A DNA stretch of 64,000 bases from Caulobacter segnis (GTDB lineage: Bacteria; Pseudomonadota; Alphaproteobacteria; Caulobacterales; Caulobacteraceae). Each line of letters begins with the position of its first letter. The first letter of the stretch is position 1. The stretch spans positions 4,941,001-5,005,000 of the forward strand of contig NZ_CP096040.1 in NCBI RefSeq assembly GCF_023935105.1, read 5' to 3'. The position numbers and the translations under genes were made by a program. This document shows, piece by piece, positions 22,904 to 31,563 of the stretch. The notes under the pieces are model-generated. The model did not search any database and was not told where the DNA came from. It was given only the letters and a program-made list of their open reading frames with translations.

Positions 22904-23800
22904 ATGGCTTATCGCCCGACTTGGCAAGGGCACCTGCGCCTCTCGCTCGTCACATGCCCGGTGGCGCTCTACACCGCCACCAACAGCGGCGGCGAAGTGC
23001 ATTTCAACCTGATCAATCCCGACACCAACAACCGGATTAAGATGGTCACGACCGATCCCGATACCGGGCCGATCGAGCGCTCGAAGCTGGTCAAGGGCTA
23101 CGAGGTCTCCAAGGGCGAATACATCCTGATGACCCAGGACGAGATCAACAGCGTTAAGCTGGAGTCGACCAAGACCATCGACATCGAGCGCTTCGTCCCG
23201 GCCGAGGATATCGACCGGCGTTATTGGGACAACCCCTACTATCTGGCCCCTGACGGCAAGCTGGCCCAGGAGGCCTTCGCGGTGATCCGCGAGTCCATGG
23301 CCCGCTCGGGCCAGATCGCTCTGGGCCGCGTCGTCATGTCGACCCGCGAGCGCCTGCTGGCCTTGGAGCCGCATGACAAGGGCATCCTGGCCTACACGCT
23401 GCGCACGGATGCGGAGGTGCGTAACGAAGCCGAAGTCTTCGGGTCGATCAGCGACGCCAAGCCCGACGAGGCGATGATCGCCATCGCCCAGAAGATCATC
23501 GAGCAGAAGGAAGGCCCTTTCGATCCGAGCCAGTTCGTCGATCGCTATGAAGAGGCCCTGAAGGATCTGATCAAGGCCAAGCAGAAGGGCCACAAGGTGG
23601 CCAAGGTGGCCGAGCCCGAGGACACCAATGTCGTTGACCTGATGGCGGCGCTGCGCGCCAGCCTGGGCGGCAAGGGCGACGCCCCGGCCAAGGTCAAGTC
23701 GACCGCCAAACCCGCCGCCAAAAGTAAGACCGCGACCAAGCCCGCAAGCCGCACAGCGGCCAAGGCGCCGGCCAAGACCGCGCACAAGAAGGCCAGCTAG
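22904..23800 (+). CDS. ku: Ku, DNA end-binding protein of non-homologous end joining
   Basis: A 298-residue bacterial Ku. The N-terminus WQGHLRLSLVTCPVALYTAT and the core segments (HFNLINPDTNNRIK; KGYEVSKGEYILMT; YYLAPDG) are diagnostic. As a homodimer it rings double-strand ends and recruits LigD. The C-terminal ~55 residues are a Lys/Ala/Pro-rich tail (PAKVKSTAKPAAKSKTATKP), known in other bacteria to aid DNA threading and LigD contact. AAGGA eight bases upstream supports the start. Its 3' end overlaps the end of the convergent gene at 23694 by 107 bases. The fragment at 27052-27143 shows that a second ku once existed here. Confidence 0.95.
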   Translation: MAYRPTWQGHLRLSLVTCPVALYTATNSGGEVHFNLINPDTNNRIKMVTTDPDTGPIERSKLVKGYEVSKGEYILMTQDEINSVKLESTKTIDIERFVPAEDIDRRYWDNPYYLAPDGKLAQEAFAVIRESMARSGQIALGRVVMSTRERLLALEPHDKGILAYTLRTDAEVRNEAEVFGSISDAKPDEAMIAIAQKIIEQKEGPFDPSQFVDRYEEALKDLIKAKQKGHKVAKVAEPEDTNVVDLMAALRASLGGKGDAPAKVKSTAKPAAKSKTATKPASRTAAKAPAKTAHKKAS

Positions 23801-24338
23801 GTCTCGCCGCCGGCGGCCGGTAGGCGCGCCGCGCCTTATCCAGCGCCGCCTCGGCGGCCTTGCGCTCAGCGATCCAGCGTTGGCGCGACGCGATCTCGTC
23901 GGCCTCCAGCGCCGCGCGCCGCTCCGCCAGCGCGGCCTCCTCGTCCAGGCGCCGGCTATTGATGGTTGTCAGGGCCTTTTCGGCGGCGATCAGGTCCGAG
24001 CGATTAGGCGGCGGCGCCTTGGGCGCCGGCGCTGGCGCGGTCTTGACGACCTTCAGGTCCGGTTTCTTGCGCTTGGGCGCGTCCGGGACCTGAGGCAGGC
24101 CCGGCTCCAGGCTGAACGGATCCTTGGATCCGACGGCGCGACGCAAGGGGACCCCCGGATGGGCCAGCGCCGCGGCGATGGCGTCCAGATCGTCGCTGAC
24201 CTTGGCGCGGCCCTCGGCGAAGAGGTTCTGCCGCGTGCCCCAGGCTTCTAGCGCGGCCGCCTGGCTTCGCGCGGCCACCACGCTGTCGTGGAAGCCGAAC
24301 TGCGCAGCATAGACCTTCAGGCGCGGGGGCTTGGCCAT
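23694..24338 (-). CDS. hypothetical protein with a coiled-coil-like C-terminal half
   Basis: 214 residues as read. The N-terminal part (KPPRLKVYAAQFGFHDSVVA and ARSQAAALEAWGTRQNLFAE) is protein-like and resembles proteins encoded beside LigD in related bacteria. A Pro/Lys/Ala linker and a charged helix (about residues 115-170, ALAERRAALEADEIASRQRW) follow. The last ~36 residues are Trp/Ser/Pro-rich and lie on the opposite strand of ku codons, so they are probably an extension caused by loss of the original stop. It starts one base after the ligD stop, so it is the second gene of that operon. The function is unknown. Confidence 0.65.
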   Translation of the reverse strand: MAKPPRLKVYAAQFGFHDSVVAARSQAAALEAWGTRQNLFAEGRAKVSDDLDAIAAALAHPGVPLRRAVGSKDPFSLEPGLPQVPDAPKRKKPDLKVVKTAPAPAPKAPPPNRSDLIAAEKALTTINSRRLDEEAALAERRAALEADEIASRQRWIAERKAAEAALDKARRAYRPPAARPSWPSCARSWPAPWPLCGLRAWSRSYFWRRVWRST

Positions 24339-24339
24339 G

Positions 24340-26994
24340 TCACACCTTGCCCAAGCGCCGGATGGCCTCTTCGAGCGGCCGCTCGCCGTCGCAATAGTCT
24401 TCCCAAGCGGTGAGCCTACGAACCAGCGCCGGGGCGGTTCGGACCGTGTACTTGGCGGGATCCAGGCCCTTCTTCACCTGCGTCCAGGACAGCGGCATCG
24501 ATACCGGCGCGCCAGGCCGGCCGCGCGGCGACAGCGGCGCGACCGCCGTGGCCATGCGATCGTTGCGTAGGTAGTCCAGGAAGATCTTCCCACCGCGCTT
24601 GGCCTTGGCCATGACGATCAGGTAGCGATCGGGATTGTCGGCCGCCATGGCCTTGCAGACGTCGCGCGCGAAAGCCTTGGCGATATCCCAGTTGAGCCCC
24701 TCGGCCGACAGCGGCGTGACGACGTGCAGCCCCTTGCCGCCCGTGGTCTTGCAAAACGACACCAAGCCAAGATCCTGCAGACGGTCGCGAATCTCGCGCG
24801 CGCCTTCGATCACCCAGTCGAACGGTACGTCCGGGGCGGGGTCGAGATCGAAGACCAGGCGCCCGGGCTGCTCGGGCAGGAACGGCTCGCTGTTCCAGGG
24901 GTGAAGTTCTAGCGCGCCGACCTGGGCGGCGGCGACCAGGGCCTCGACGCTATCGAACTGCAGGTAAGGCTTGCGATCGCCCCAGACCTCGACCTCGGTG
25001 ATCAGCGACGACTGGCCCGCGCTCGTGTGGCGCTGGAAGAAATTCTGCTTGCCCTCAATGCCGTCGGGCATGCGGATCATTGAACAGGGTCGCCCTCGGA
25101 CGTGGTCGATCATCCACGGCCCCACCGCCTCGTAATATTGCGCCAGTTCCAGCTTGCTGACCGCTCGTCCATCGCTCGCGTCCGGCCAAAGCGCCTTGCC
25201 GGCATTGGAGATGGTCTGGCCCATCACCACGGCCGCGCCGCGCGGACTGACCGTGGCCGACTTGACCGTGACGGCGCCGGGCGCCGCCGCTGGCTTGGCC
25301 TTCTGGGCCTTGGGCTCGGCCAAGGGCGTGTTGGCAGGGGCTGGCTCCAAGGTATCGACCTCGGCCGCCGGTTTGTCCTCGCGCAGGCCCTTGAACGCAG
25401 CCTGGCGCAATTGGCCATCGGCGGTGAAGCCTTCGTACTCGATCTCGGCGACGAGCTGGGGCTTGACCCAGTGGACCTCGCCCTGGCGCCCCGCGCGGCT
25501 GGGCCCTTCCTTGCCCTCGAACGGCGACTTGGCGATCGCCAGCGCTTTCAGCTTGGGCAGGATCACGGCGATTTTGTCACGTCCAAAGCCCGTGCCGATG
25601 CGGCCGATATGGAAGAGCTTGCCGTCACGATACACGCCGGCGATCAAGGAGCGGAAGGCGCCGTTGGTCGTTGTGTAGCCGCCAATGACCACCTCGTGCC
25701 CGGCCCTGCACTTGGATTTGGTCCAGGTCTCGCCCCGGCCCGACCGATAAGGCGCGTCCAGCCGCTTGGAGATGATGCCTTCCAGATCCATGCGACAGGC
25801 CGACAGCAGCACCGCATCGCCAGCGGTGATGAAGTGATCGACATAGCGCAGAACCGTCCCCGCCCCGTCCAGATGGGCCGCCAGACGATCCTTGCGTTGA
25901 GCCAGCGGCAACTCGCGCAGGTCCTCCAGGCCGTCGAACAACTGGTCGAAGACGAAGAACACCAGCGATCCGGTCTCACCCGATGAGATCGCCGCCTGCA
26001 GGGCCGCGAAGTCCGGCGCGCCGGTCTCGTCCAGGACGACGACCTCGCCATCGATGATCCCGTCGCCGAGTTTAGCGCCGGCCGCCGTGATTTCGGGAAA
26101 CTTCGCCGACCAGTCCAGGCCCTTGCGCGTGCGCAAGGCCGCCTCGCCGTCCAGGGTGCGGAGCTGCATGCGATAGCCGTCGAACTTGATCTCGTGGGCC
26201 CAGCCGGGGCCGGCGGGCGGCTTGTCCACCGGCTCGGTCAGTTGCGGCTCGATGAACTCGGGCAGGACCTTGACGGCTTGGCCCTTGGCCGCCGCCTTGG
26301 CCCTCGCCGGCTTGATCAACCCCGCCGGCGCGCTGTCGTCCCGGTTGGATTGCCAGACCGCGCCGGCGTCGGCGCCCGAGGCGGTCATGAACGGAGTGGC
26401 GGCCTTGCCCTTGCCATTCGCGATCTCGACCATGGTCCGCCCCGACGCGATCGACCGGTCTTCATCGCTCGGCCCAATGGGATTGCCGACCTCGGCCCCC
26501 TCGTCGCGATGCTTGATCAGCATCCAGCTGGCGCGACCCCGGCTGTCGCGCTTGGTGCGCACGATCACCCATGAGCCGTGCATGCGGCCGCCTTCCATGG
26601 CGAACTTCAGCTCGCCCTTGGCCAGGGCCGCGCCGATCTTCTCGAAGCCCTTTTCCGGCGCCCAGTAGCCGCGGTCCCACAGCATCACCGTGCCGCCGCC
26701 GTACTGTCCCTTGGGGATGGTTCCCTCGAAGTCGCCGTAATCGAGGGGATGATCCTCGACCTCCATGGCCAGGCGACGATCGGCTGGATCCAGGGACGGA
26801 CCCTTGGGCACGGCCCAGGACTTGAACGTACCGTGATATTCGAGCCGGAGGTCGAAGTGCAGATGCGAGGCCGCATGCTTCTGGATGACGAAGCGCAGAG
26901 CCTTGGACGGCACGACCTTGTCGTTCCCGGACGGCTCGGCCGTCTGGGAGAAGTCTCGCATTCCCTGATATTTTGATAGTTTGCTGGCGGCCAT
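24340..26994 (-). CDS. ligD: multifunctional ATP-dependent DNA ligase LigD
   Basis: An 884-residue NHEJ enzyme with the three domains in the order phosphoesterase, ligase, polymerase. Residues about 1-190 are the 3'-phosphoesterase (HLHFDLRLE; HPLDYGDFEGTIPKGQYGGG). About 240-550 form the ligase, with nucleophile Lys in EIKFDGYR (K270). About 610-880 form the AEP-type polymerase with the DLDPAPDVPF metal motif. GGAAG precedes ATG 26994. It processes and seals ends held by Ku. An EcfG-like promoter stands 24-48 bases before the start. The gene at 24338 follows by one base. An in-frame stretch upstream of ATG is only the antisense of a ku fragment and is excluded. Confidence 0.95.
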   Translation of the reverse strand: MAASKLSKYQGMRDFSQTAEPSGNDKVVPSKALRFVIQKHAASHLHFDLRLEYHGTFKSWAVPKGPSLDPADRRLAMEVEDHPLDYGDFEGTIPKGQYGGGTVMLWDRGYWAPEKGFEKIGAALAKGELKFAMEGGRMHGSWVIVRTKRDSRGRASWMLIKHRDEGAEVGNPIGPSDEDRSIASGRTMVEIANGKGKAATPFMTASGADAGAVWQSNRDDSAPAGLIKPARAKAAAKGQAVKVLPEFIEPQLTEPVDKPPAGPGWAHEIKFDGYRMQLRTLDGEAALRTRKGLDWSAKFPEITAAGAKLGDGIIDGEVVVLDETGAPDFAALQAAISSGETGSLVFFVFDQLFDGLEDLRELPLAQRKDRLAAHLDGAGTVLRYVDHFITAGDAVLLSACRMDLEGIISKRLDAPYRSGRGETWTKSKCRAGHEVVIGGYTTTNGAFRSLIAGVYRDGKLFHIGRIGTGFGRDKIAVILPKLKALAIAKSPFEGKEGPSRAGRQGEVHWVKPQLVAEIEYEGFTADGQLRQAAFKGLREDKPAAEVDTLEPAPANTPLAEPKAQKAKPAAAPGAVTVKSATVSPRGAAVVMGQTISNAGKALWPDASDGRAVSKLELAQYYEAVGPWMIDHVRGRPCSMIRMPDGIEGKQNFFQRHTSAGQSSLITEVEVWGDRKPYLQFDSVEALVAAAQVGALELHPWNSEPFLPEQPGRLVFDLDPAPDVPFDWVIEGAREIRDRLQDLGLVSFCKTTGGKGLHVVTPLSAEGLNWDIAKAFARDVCKAMAADNPDRYLIVMAKAKRGGKIFLDYLRNDRMATAVAPLSPRGRPGAPVSMPLSWTQVKKGLDPAKYTVRTAPALVRRLTAWEDYCDGERPLEEAIRRLGKV

Positions 26995-27017
26995 CTGAAC
27001 TTCCTTCCATAGGCCAC

Positions 27018-27042
27018 AACGATCTTCCCAGAACCGTGATCC
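27018..27042 (-). promoter_or_regulatory. EcfG-like promoter before ligD
   Basis: On the minus strand GGATC (27042-27038), 16-base spacer, CGTT (27021-27018): four of five -35 bases and a perfect -10 element. The transcript would start near 27010, leaving room for the ribosome binding site before ATG 26994. Confidence 0.5.
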
Positions 27043-27051
27043 CGACAGTGT

Positions 27052-27143
27052 CCGAGCCAGTTCGTCGACCGCTACGAAGAGGCCCTGAAGGACCTGATCA
27101 AGGCCAAGCAGAAGGGCCACAAGGTCGCCAAGGTCGCCGAGCC
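27052..27143 (+). pseudogene. ku: fragment of a second ku gene
   Basis: This 92-base piece encodes QFVDRYEEALKDLIKAKQKG followed by HKVAKVAEP, exactly as in the intact Ku near codons 209-237. The DNA differs from the intact gene at several third positions (for example GTCGCC for GTGGCC), so this is an old paralogue and not a recent copy. Everything before and after is missing; on its right it runs into a LysR fragment. Confidence 0.85.
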
Positions 27144-27170
27144 ATCGCCACACGCTTTGGCCCGCCGCCA

Positions 27171-27615
27171 GGCGCCGGGCTCATTGCCCGCAAACTACTG
27201 GAAACGAGAATCGTTTAGGGTGGCCGCGCCCACCTATTTGGACAGCCATCCCGCTCCCCGTGAGCCTGCCGATATCGCTGAGCATCACGCTATTGTCTTT
27301 CGCGATCCCCAGTCGCGACGACCGTTCACGTGGGAGTTTCATCGCGGCGGAAAGGCCGTGGAAGTTTCCGTCGGCGGCCGAGTTGTACTCGACGACCCTT
27401 CCGCGGCCCTGGCGGCCTGCGAAGCGGGATCCGGAGTGTTCCAGAGCTTTGAATTAGGCCTTGAGCCGTGGCTGGAAAGCAGGCGTTTGGTCACCCTGCT
27501 CGACCAATGGTCGGAGGAGCGCTTCCCGCTCTATGCCTATTATGCATCTCGCCGCCAGCTCCCTAGCAAGGTGCGCGTCTTCCTGGATTTTCTCGGCGCC
27601 ACGCTGTCCACGTAA
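27171..27615 (+). pseudogene. 3' fragment of a LysR regulator gene
   Basis: The frame reads LIARKLLETRIV, hits a TAG, and after a one-base shift continues VAAPTYLDSHPAPREPADIA, then FTWEFHRGGKAVEVSVGG and, later, LPSKVRVFLDFLG. This is the second half of a LysR effector-binding domain. The DNA-binding half is absent. With a stop, a frameshift and a truncated start it is not functional. Its left end is joined to the ku fragment, so a deletion between the two has fused the pieces. Confidence 0.8.
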
Positions 27616-27660
27616 CCCAGCCTGCCTCGCGAGGTGCTCGCATTCGATGTCAGGCGACGC

Positions 27661-27708
27661 TGCGCCACAAGCCGCCATTGGGGCCGCTCCAGGAACCGGA
27701 CCTTCAGC
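27661..27708 (-). repeat. dispersed intergenic repeat, copy 5
   Basis: It has the hairpin GCGCCA/TGGGGC and the block CGCTCCAGGAACCGGACCTT on the plus strand. It lies in the 356-base gene-free interval 27616-27971, 264 bases past the stop of the leftward PepSY gene. The rest of this interval shows no gene I can support; one leftward frame (27704-27970) lacks an ATG and a ribosome binding site. Confidence 0.6.
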
Positions 27709-27971
27709 CGACCGTACGAAGGCCGCGCGCCGCTCCCGCGCTTGCCTTCGCTCGCGCACCTTTGTGGACGTCGGCCGCGCGGCGAAGCTCGTCGCAAAGG
27801 CCCTCGAACAGTTCGAAGTATCGACCCTGCAAGTCGGCCTGGTCCGAAGAGAACGCAGCTGCCGCAGCTGGCCGCGATCGTTCGACGGCCAGCCCCACAC
27901 CCTCGCCTTGGAAGAGGGCGTAGCAGCGGCAAAAGCCGAGCGGGGCCCCAGAGCGACCGCCCGTGAGCAAG

Positions 27972-29186
27972 CTACCACAAATGCCAGTCGTCGAGCGCGA
28001 ACGAGAGCGGACCTAGCAAAGCCAGGATCGTGATCAGCACTGTCGCGGCGACAATACCGAATGCGAGATACTTCCATCCGCCATGGCCGCCGTACCAGCG
28101 CAGGATCGCCGGCGGCGCAGCGGGGCCGAAGTCGCGGACGATACGCTGACTGTAGATGATGGCGCCCGTGATCGAAATTGACGTCAGAATACTCCCAAAG
28201 GCGAACCACAGGACCTTGGTGACCAGGCCGCCGAACGTGCCGAAGTGAAGCGGATTGGCCGCCAGAAAGACGCGGACGAGCGCATTCTGACGGTCGGCCA
28301 TCAGGTGCTGGGTGGGCGCGCATCGCACGGGATCGATCGTCACCCTGTTTCCGTTTTCCGACGTCAGGAGGGCGTCCCCCTGTCCCATGACCACGATGGG
28401 CTCGCCGACCTTTTCCGGGAGCACCACTATACGGATGTCCAGCTCGGGGGCCTTCTGCGACAGGAGCGCCAGGCACTGATCGAGCGTGGTCGCTCGGGAA
28501 GTCCGGACCGGGGCTGCCGTCGACCGGGCCGAGGGCTCGATGCCGACCGAGCCGACGAGATAGATCAACCCGGTGACAGCGATGATGGCCGTGAACCAGA
28601 TCGACCAGAGCGCCGCGAAGCGATGGAGGTCACCCGCGAAACGACGCAGCTGGCCTCGCCGATAGAGCGGCGCCTTGAGGAAGCCGCGCCAAAACCGCTT
28701 GTAAGAGACGAGCCCCGAAACCAGAAGAACGGTCAGCAGGACGGAAAACAGGCTGACAAAGAAGTAGCCCAAAGCGTTGGGCAGCATGAGCCGGCGGTGG
28801 AGCTGACGCAGCACTTGCTGAAAGTTGCGCCAGGGCGTCGCGCCAGCGAACGCTCCATCCTGCGGATTGATCCAAATCCGTCGCGTCTCTCCCGATGGGA
28901 ACGTGACGATGGCTTGCGCGCCGAACCCCCTTTCCGAGGGTGCGCGCAGCATCTCCACGCGCCCGCCGTCGGCATGAGCCAGCGCTGTTCGATGGATCCG
29001 ATCCCATGCGATGGGCGCGTTGGACGGGGCCGCCGACCGCATCGCCGGCGACAGCAACCAATCGATCTCGTTGGAGACGGTCGCCAGCGTGCCTGTGGCC
29101 AGGATGAAGGTCAGAATGACGCTGAGTTTCAGACCCGCCCAGCTGTGGACGCGCCACCAGACCGATCGCCTTTTTTCTTTGGCCAT
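27972..29186 (-). CDS. PepSY-associated transmembrane protein
   Basis: A 404-residue inner-membrane protein of the PepSY_TM group. A basic start (MAKEKRRSVWWRVHSWAGLK) leads into helix 1; further helices lie near 145-170, 190-215, 330-355 and 370-395, with periplasmic loops of about 110 residues between. His residues in WRVHSWAGL, LRQLHRRL, DLHRFAALW and NPLHFG fit the conserved histidines of this family, several of which act as ferric-siderophore or heme-type reductases. It follows the siderophore receptor by five bases, so both are one operon and its job is probably to reduce iron from the imported chelate. Confidence 0.85.
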   Translation of the reverse strand: MAKEKRRSVWWRVHSWAGLKLSVILTFILATGTLATVSNEIDWLLSPAMRSAAPSNAPIAWDRIHRTALAHADGGRVEMLRAPSERGFGAQAIVTFPSGETRRIWINPQDGAFAGATPWRNFQQVLRQLHRRLMLPNALGYFFVSLFSVLLTVLLVSGLVSYKRFWRGFLKAPLYRRGQLRRFAGDLHRFAALWSIWFTAIIAVTGLIYLVGSVGIEPSARSTAAPVRTSRATTLDQCLALLSQKAPELDIRIVVLPEKVGEPIVVMGQGDALLTSENGNRVTIDPVRCAPTQHLMADRQNALVRVFLAANPLHFGTFGGLVTKVLWFAFGSILTSISITGAIIYSQRIVRDFGPAAPPAILRWYGGHGGWKYLAFGIVAATVLITILALLGPLSFALDDWHLW

Positions 29187-29191
29187 GATCG

Positions 29192-31318
29192 TCAGAAGCG
29201 CTTGCGAACCTCGACGAACGCCGTGCGAGGCTTGCCTGGGAAGGAGCCGTTGCGCAGGCCAAATCCCGACGCGGCGTACCTGCGATCGAAAAGGTTTTCG
29301 ACGCGCAGCATGATCTCGGCGAAGCCCAGGTCGGTGGTGATCGTGCTGTCGAACACGACGTAAGGCTTGACCCGTTCGCCGTTGAAGCCGCGCTGAGCCG
29401 ACACGTACTGGCCGCCGGCGGCGAAGGCGGTGCGGAGGCCCGCCACCTGATAGCGCGTCCAGAAGCCGGCCTGGTTTTCGGGCGCGTTGACGAAGCGGTC
29501 GCCCACGGCGTTGATCAAGGACTGTCCCGGCGCCGTGCCGGTGATGCGCGTGTCGTTGCGCGCGTAGTTTGCCAGCAGCAGCCAGTTCTTGGTGATGTCG
29601 CTCGAAAGGGTCAGCTCCACGCCCTTGCTGGTCACCTCGCCGATCGGCGCTAGCTGATCGACGCCATTGACTGGAGGCTTGGCCGCATCGACCTGCAACA
29701 TGTTACGTCGGACGATGCGGTAGGCGGCGATCGCCGCCTGCACCTTGCCGCCGAGCAGCGCCGTCTTGACGCCGCCTTCGACCTGGTCACCGGTTACCGG
29801 CGCGAAGGGGCCGCCGACCGTCGGCGACTGATCAGCGGTGTTCTGCGGCTCGAAGCTGTCCGACCAGCTCAGATAGACCGAAACGTCGGCGCGGGGCTTA
29901 TAGATCGCCCCGGCCCGCCAGGTGGTGGCCCCGCCCTTCCCGCCGGCTCCCGCGACCCGATCGCGGTCTTCGAACCAGTCGTGGCGCACCCCGCCCACGA
30001 GCAGGAAACGGTCGCCCAGCGCCAGCTGATCCTGGGCGTAGACGCCGTATCGCGTGGCGCGTGTCCGCTCGATCTCGAACGGCATGTCCGCCACGCCGTA
30101 GCTCGAAATCGGCGTGGCTCGATAGACGGGATTGCGCAGGCTGATCGCCGGCACGACGCCCCCAATTTCCACCGGATCGGCGCCCCGATTGCGGAAGACC
30201 GCGTCCTCTTGATACCAGTCCCCGCCCACCAGAACAGTGTGCTCGATGGCGTTGGTGTGCAGCTTGGCGATCAGATTGGCCGCCGTCGAAAGGCCCTCGG
30301 TGCGCCGGATCTGGTCAGCGAAATCCCGCGGCACACTGTCGAGCACGCGGCCGTCGGCGCCGAGCTGATAGATGGGGTTATGGAACTGCTGGCGCTCGTT
30401 GTAGCGGAACCACCGCCCGCTGACGTTGACAGAGACCGCATCGCTCAATTCGCTTTCGACAAGCGCCTGATGGTACTGGGTGTTGATCTTGATGAAGTCG
30501 GTTGGCTCGGCCGCGTTGAACCGCACGCCGGCCTGCAGATTTCCGTCCCTGTCGACCGGCACGCCGCGCAAGCGGTTTCCCGGCAAGTTCTGGTCGGCAT
30601 AGGTCGATTGCACCGTCGCCTTGGTCGCCTCGCCCAGCTTGAAGGTCAGGCCGGCGTCTCCGATCGCCGTGCGGTTACTGGCGTTGCGACGGAAATCGTC
30701 GAACCTTTCGTAAAACCCGCCGAGGCGGCCGGTGATCGAACCCTCCGTGTCCAGGGGCCCGGTGACGTCTCCCGAGGCGCCGAGACGATCGCGCGTGCCC
30801 ACGATCGCCCGCAGGTTCGCCGCGAAGCTGTCGCCCGGCTTCTTGGTCACGTAGTTGATCGTTCCGCCGGGAGAGCCCGGGCCAAACAGCATGCCGGCGG
30901 GCCCCTTCAGGAATTCGACGCGCTCGATCGTGAACAACTGCGGCACCGAAAACGCCTGATAGGGATCGCCGCGCAGACCGTCGTAGAACGCACCCTGCTG
31001 ACGAAAGCCCCGGAAGGTGACGCCCGAATACGAGAAGAAGCTCACGCCGGCGACGTCACGATAGAGGTCGGTAATCTGGCGCGCGCCCTGATCCTGGATC
31101 AGCTGGGCATTTATGACGTCAACCGACTGCGGAATATTGATCGGATCGTCGGCCACCTTGCCGATCTTCGTCGACGTCGTTCGATAGAGCTGCTGGGCGC
31201 GCGCCGTGACGATAATGTCCTCGATCCACGTGTCGTCCCGCCCCGCCGGAAGCGATTGCGCGCAGGCGATCACAGGGCAGGCCGCTAGCACGGCCACCAT
31301 CGACACAATGTACTTCAC
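29192..31318 (-). CDS. TonB-dependent siderophore receptor
   Basis: A 708-residue outer-membrane receptor. The GTG at 31318 gives a clean signal peptide (MKYIVSMVAVLAACPVIACA, cleavage before QS). A TonB-box-like stretch (DIIVTA) follows, then the plug with DDPINIPQSVDVI, FLKGPAGMLFGPGSPGGTIN and VTKKP, typical of ferric-siderophore receptors. The beta-barrel ends in F (EVRKRF), the usual outer-membrane insertion signal. A Fur-box-like site overlaps the promoter region about 20-40 bases upstream. It is followed by the PepSY gene. The siderophore is not identifiable; a hydroxamate-type chelate is only a guess from the general family. Confidence 0.92.
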   Translation of the reverse strand: MKYIVSMVAVLAACPVIACAQSLPAGRDDTWIEDIIVTARAQQLYRTTSTKIGKVADDPINIPQSVDVINAQLIQDQGARQITDLYRDVAGVSFFSYSGVTFRGFRQQGAFYDGLRGDPYQAFSVPQLFTIERVEFLKGPAGMLFGPGSPGGTINYVTKKPGDSFAANLRAIVGTRDRLGASGDVTGPLDTEGSITGRLGGFYERFDDFRRNASNRTAIGDAGLTFKLGEATKATVQSTYADQNLPGNRLRGVPVDRDGNLQAGVRFNAAEPTDFIKINTQYHQALVESELSDAVSVNVSGRWFRYNERQQFHNPIYQLGADGRVLDSVPRDFADQIRRTEGLSTAANLIAKLHTNAIEHTVLVGGDWYQEDAVFRNRGADPVEIGGVVPAISLRNPVYRATPISSYGVADMPFEIERTRATRYGVYAQDQLALGDRFLLVGGVRHDWFEDRDRVAGAGGKGGATTWRAGAIYKPRADVSVYLSWSDSFEPQNTADQSPTVGGPFAPVTGDQVEGGVKTALLGGKVQAAIAAYRIVRRNMLQVDAAKPPVNGVDQLAPIGEVTSKGVELTLSSDITKNWLLLANYARNDTRITGTAPGQSLINAVGDRFVNAPENQAGFWTRYQVAGLRTAFAAGGQYVSAQRGFNGERVKPYVVFDSTITTDLGFAEIMLRVENLFDRRYAASGFGLRNGSFPGKPRTAFVEVRKRF

Positions 31319-31334
31319 CAAACACCCCGACGAA

Positions 31335-31357
31335 TCGCAAATGATAATCACTCGCGA
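31335..31357 (-). promoter_or_regulatory. Fur-box-like operator before the siderophore receptor
   Basis: The core AAATGATAATCACT resembles the Fur consensus half GATAATGATAATCATTATC, and the flanks TCGC and GCGA make the site palindromic overall. Iron-dependent repression of the receptor-PepSY operon is expected. Confidence 0.6.
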
Positions 31358-31478
31358 TATACCGGAACATTTCTAAGGGACAACATGCTTTCGGCGACGC
31401 GACATGAGGAGCGGGCTAGGGTGGCGCGCCCTTCAAACCTTCAGGCCGCCTTCGAAGGACACGTCCACCTGACCGGCC

Positions 31479-31526
31479 CGCGCCAATAGCCGAACTTGGT
31501 GTGCCTCCAAGAACCGAACGTTCAAC
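31479..31526 (-). repeat. dispersed intergenic repeat, copy 6
   Basis: It has the left arm GCGCCA with a weaker partner TTGGTG and the block GCCTCCAAGAACCGAACGTT on the plus strand. It lies 38 bases past the stop of the leftward PAS hybrid kinase gene. Confidence 0.65.
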
Positions 31527-31563
31527 CCAGGTTGGTGCGGCCGGCGCCGACGCGTTGCTGATG

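Noticed and set aside
26995..27153. A 53-residue N-terminal extension of LigD
   Set aside because: The extension is antisense to a ku fragment and the conserved LigD start with a ribosome binding site is at 26994.
27704..27970. An 88-codon leftward frame after the PepSY gene
   Set aside because: It begins with TTG, has no ribosome binding site and covers the antisense of a dispersed repeat.
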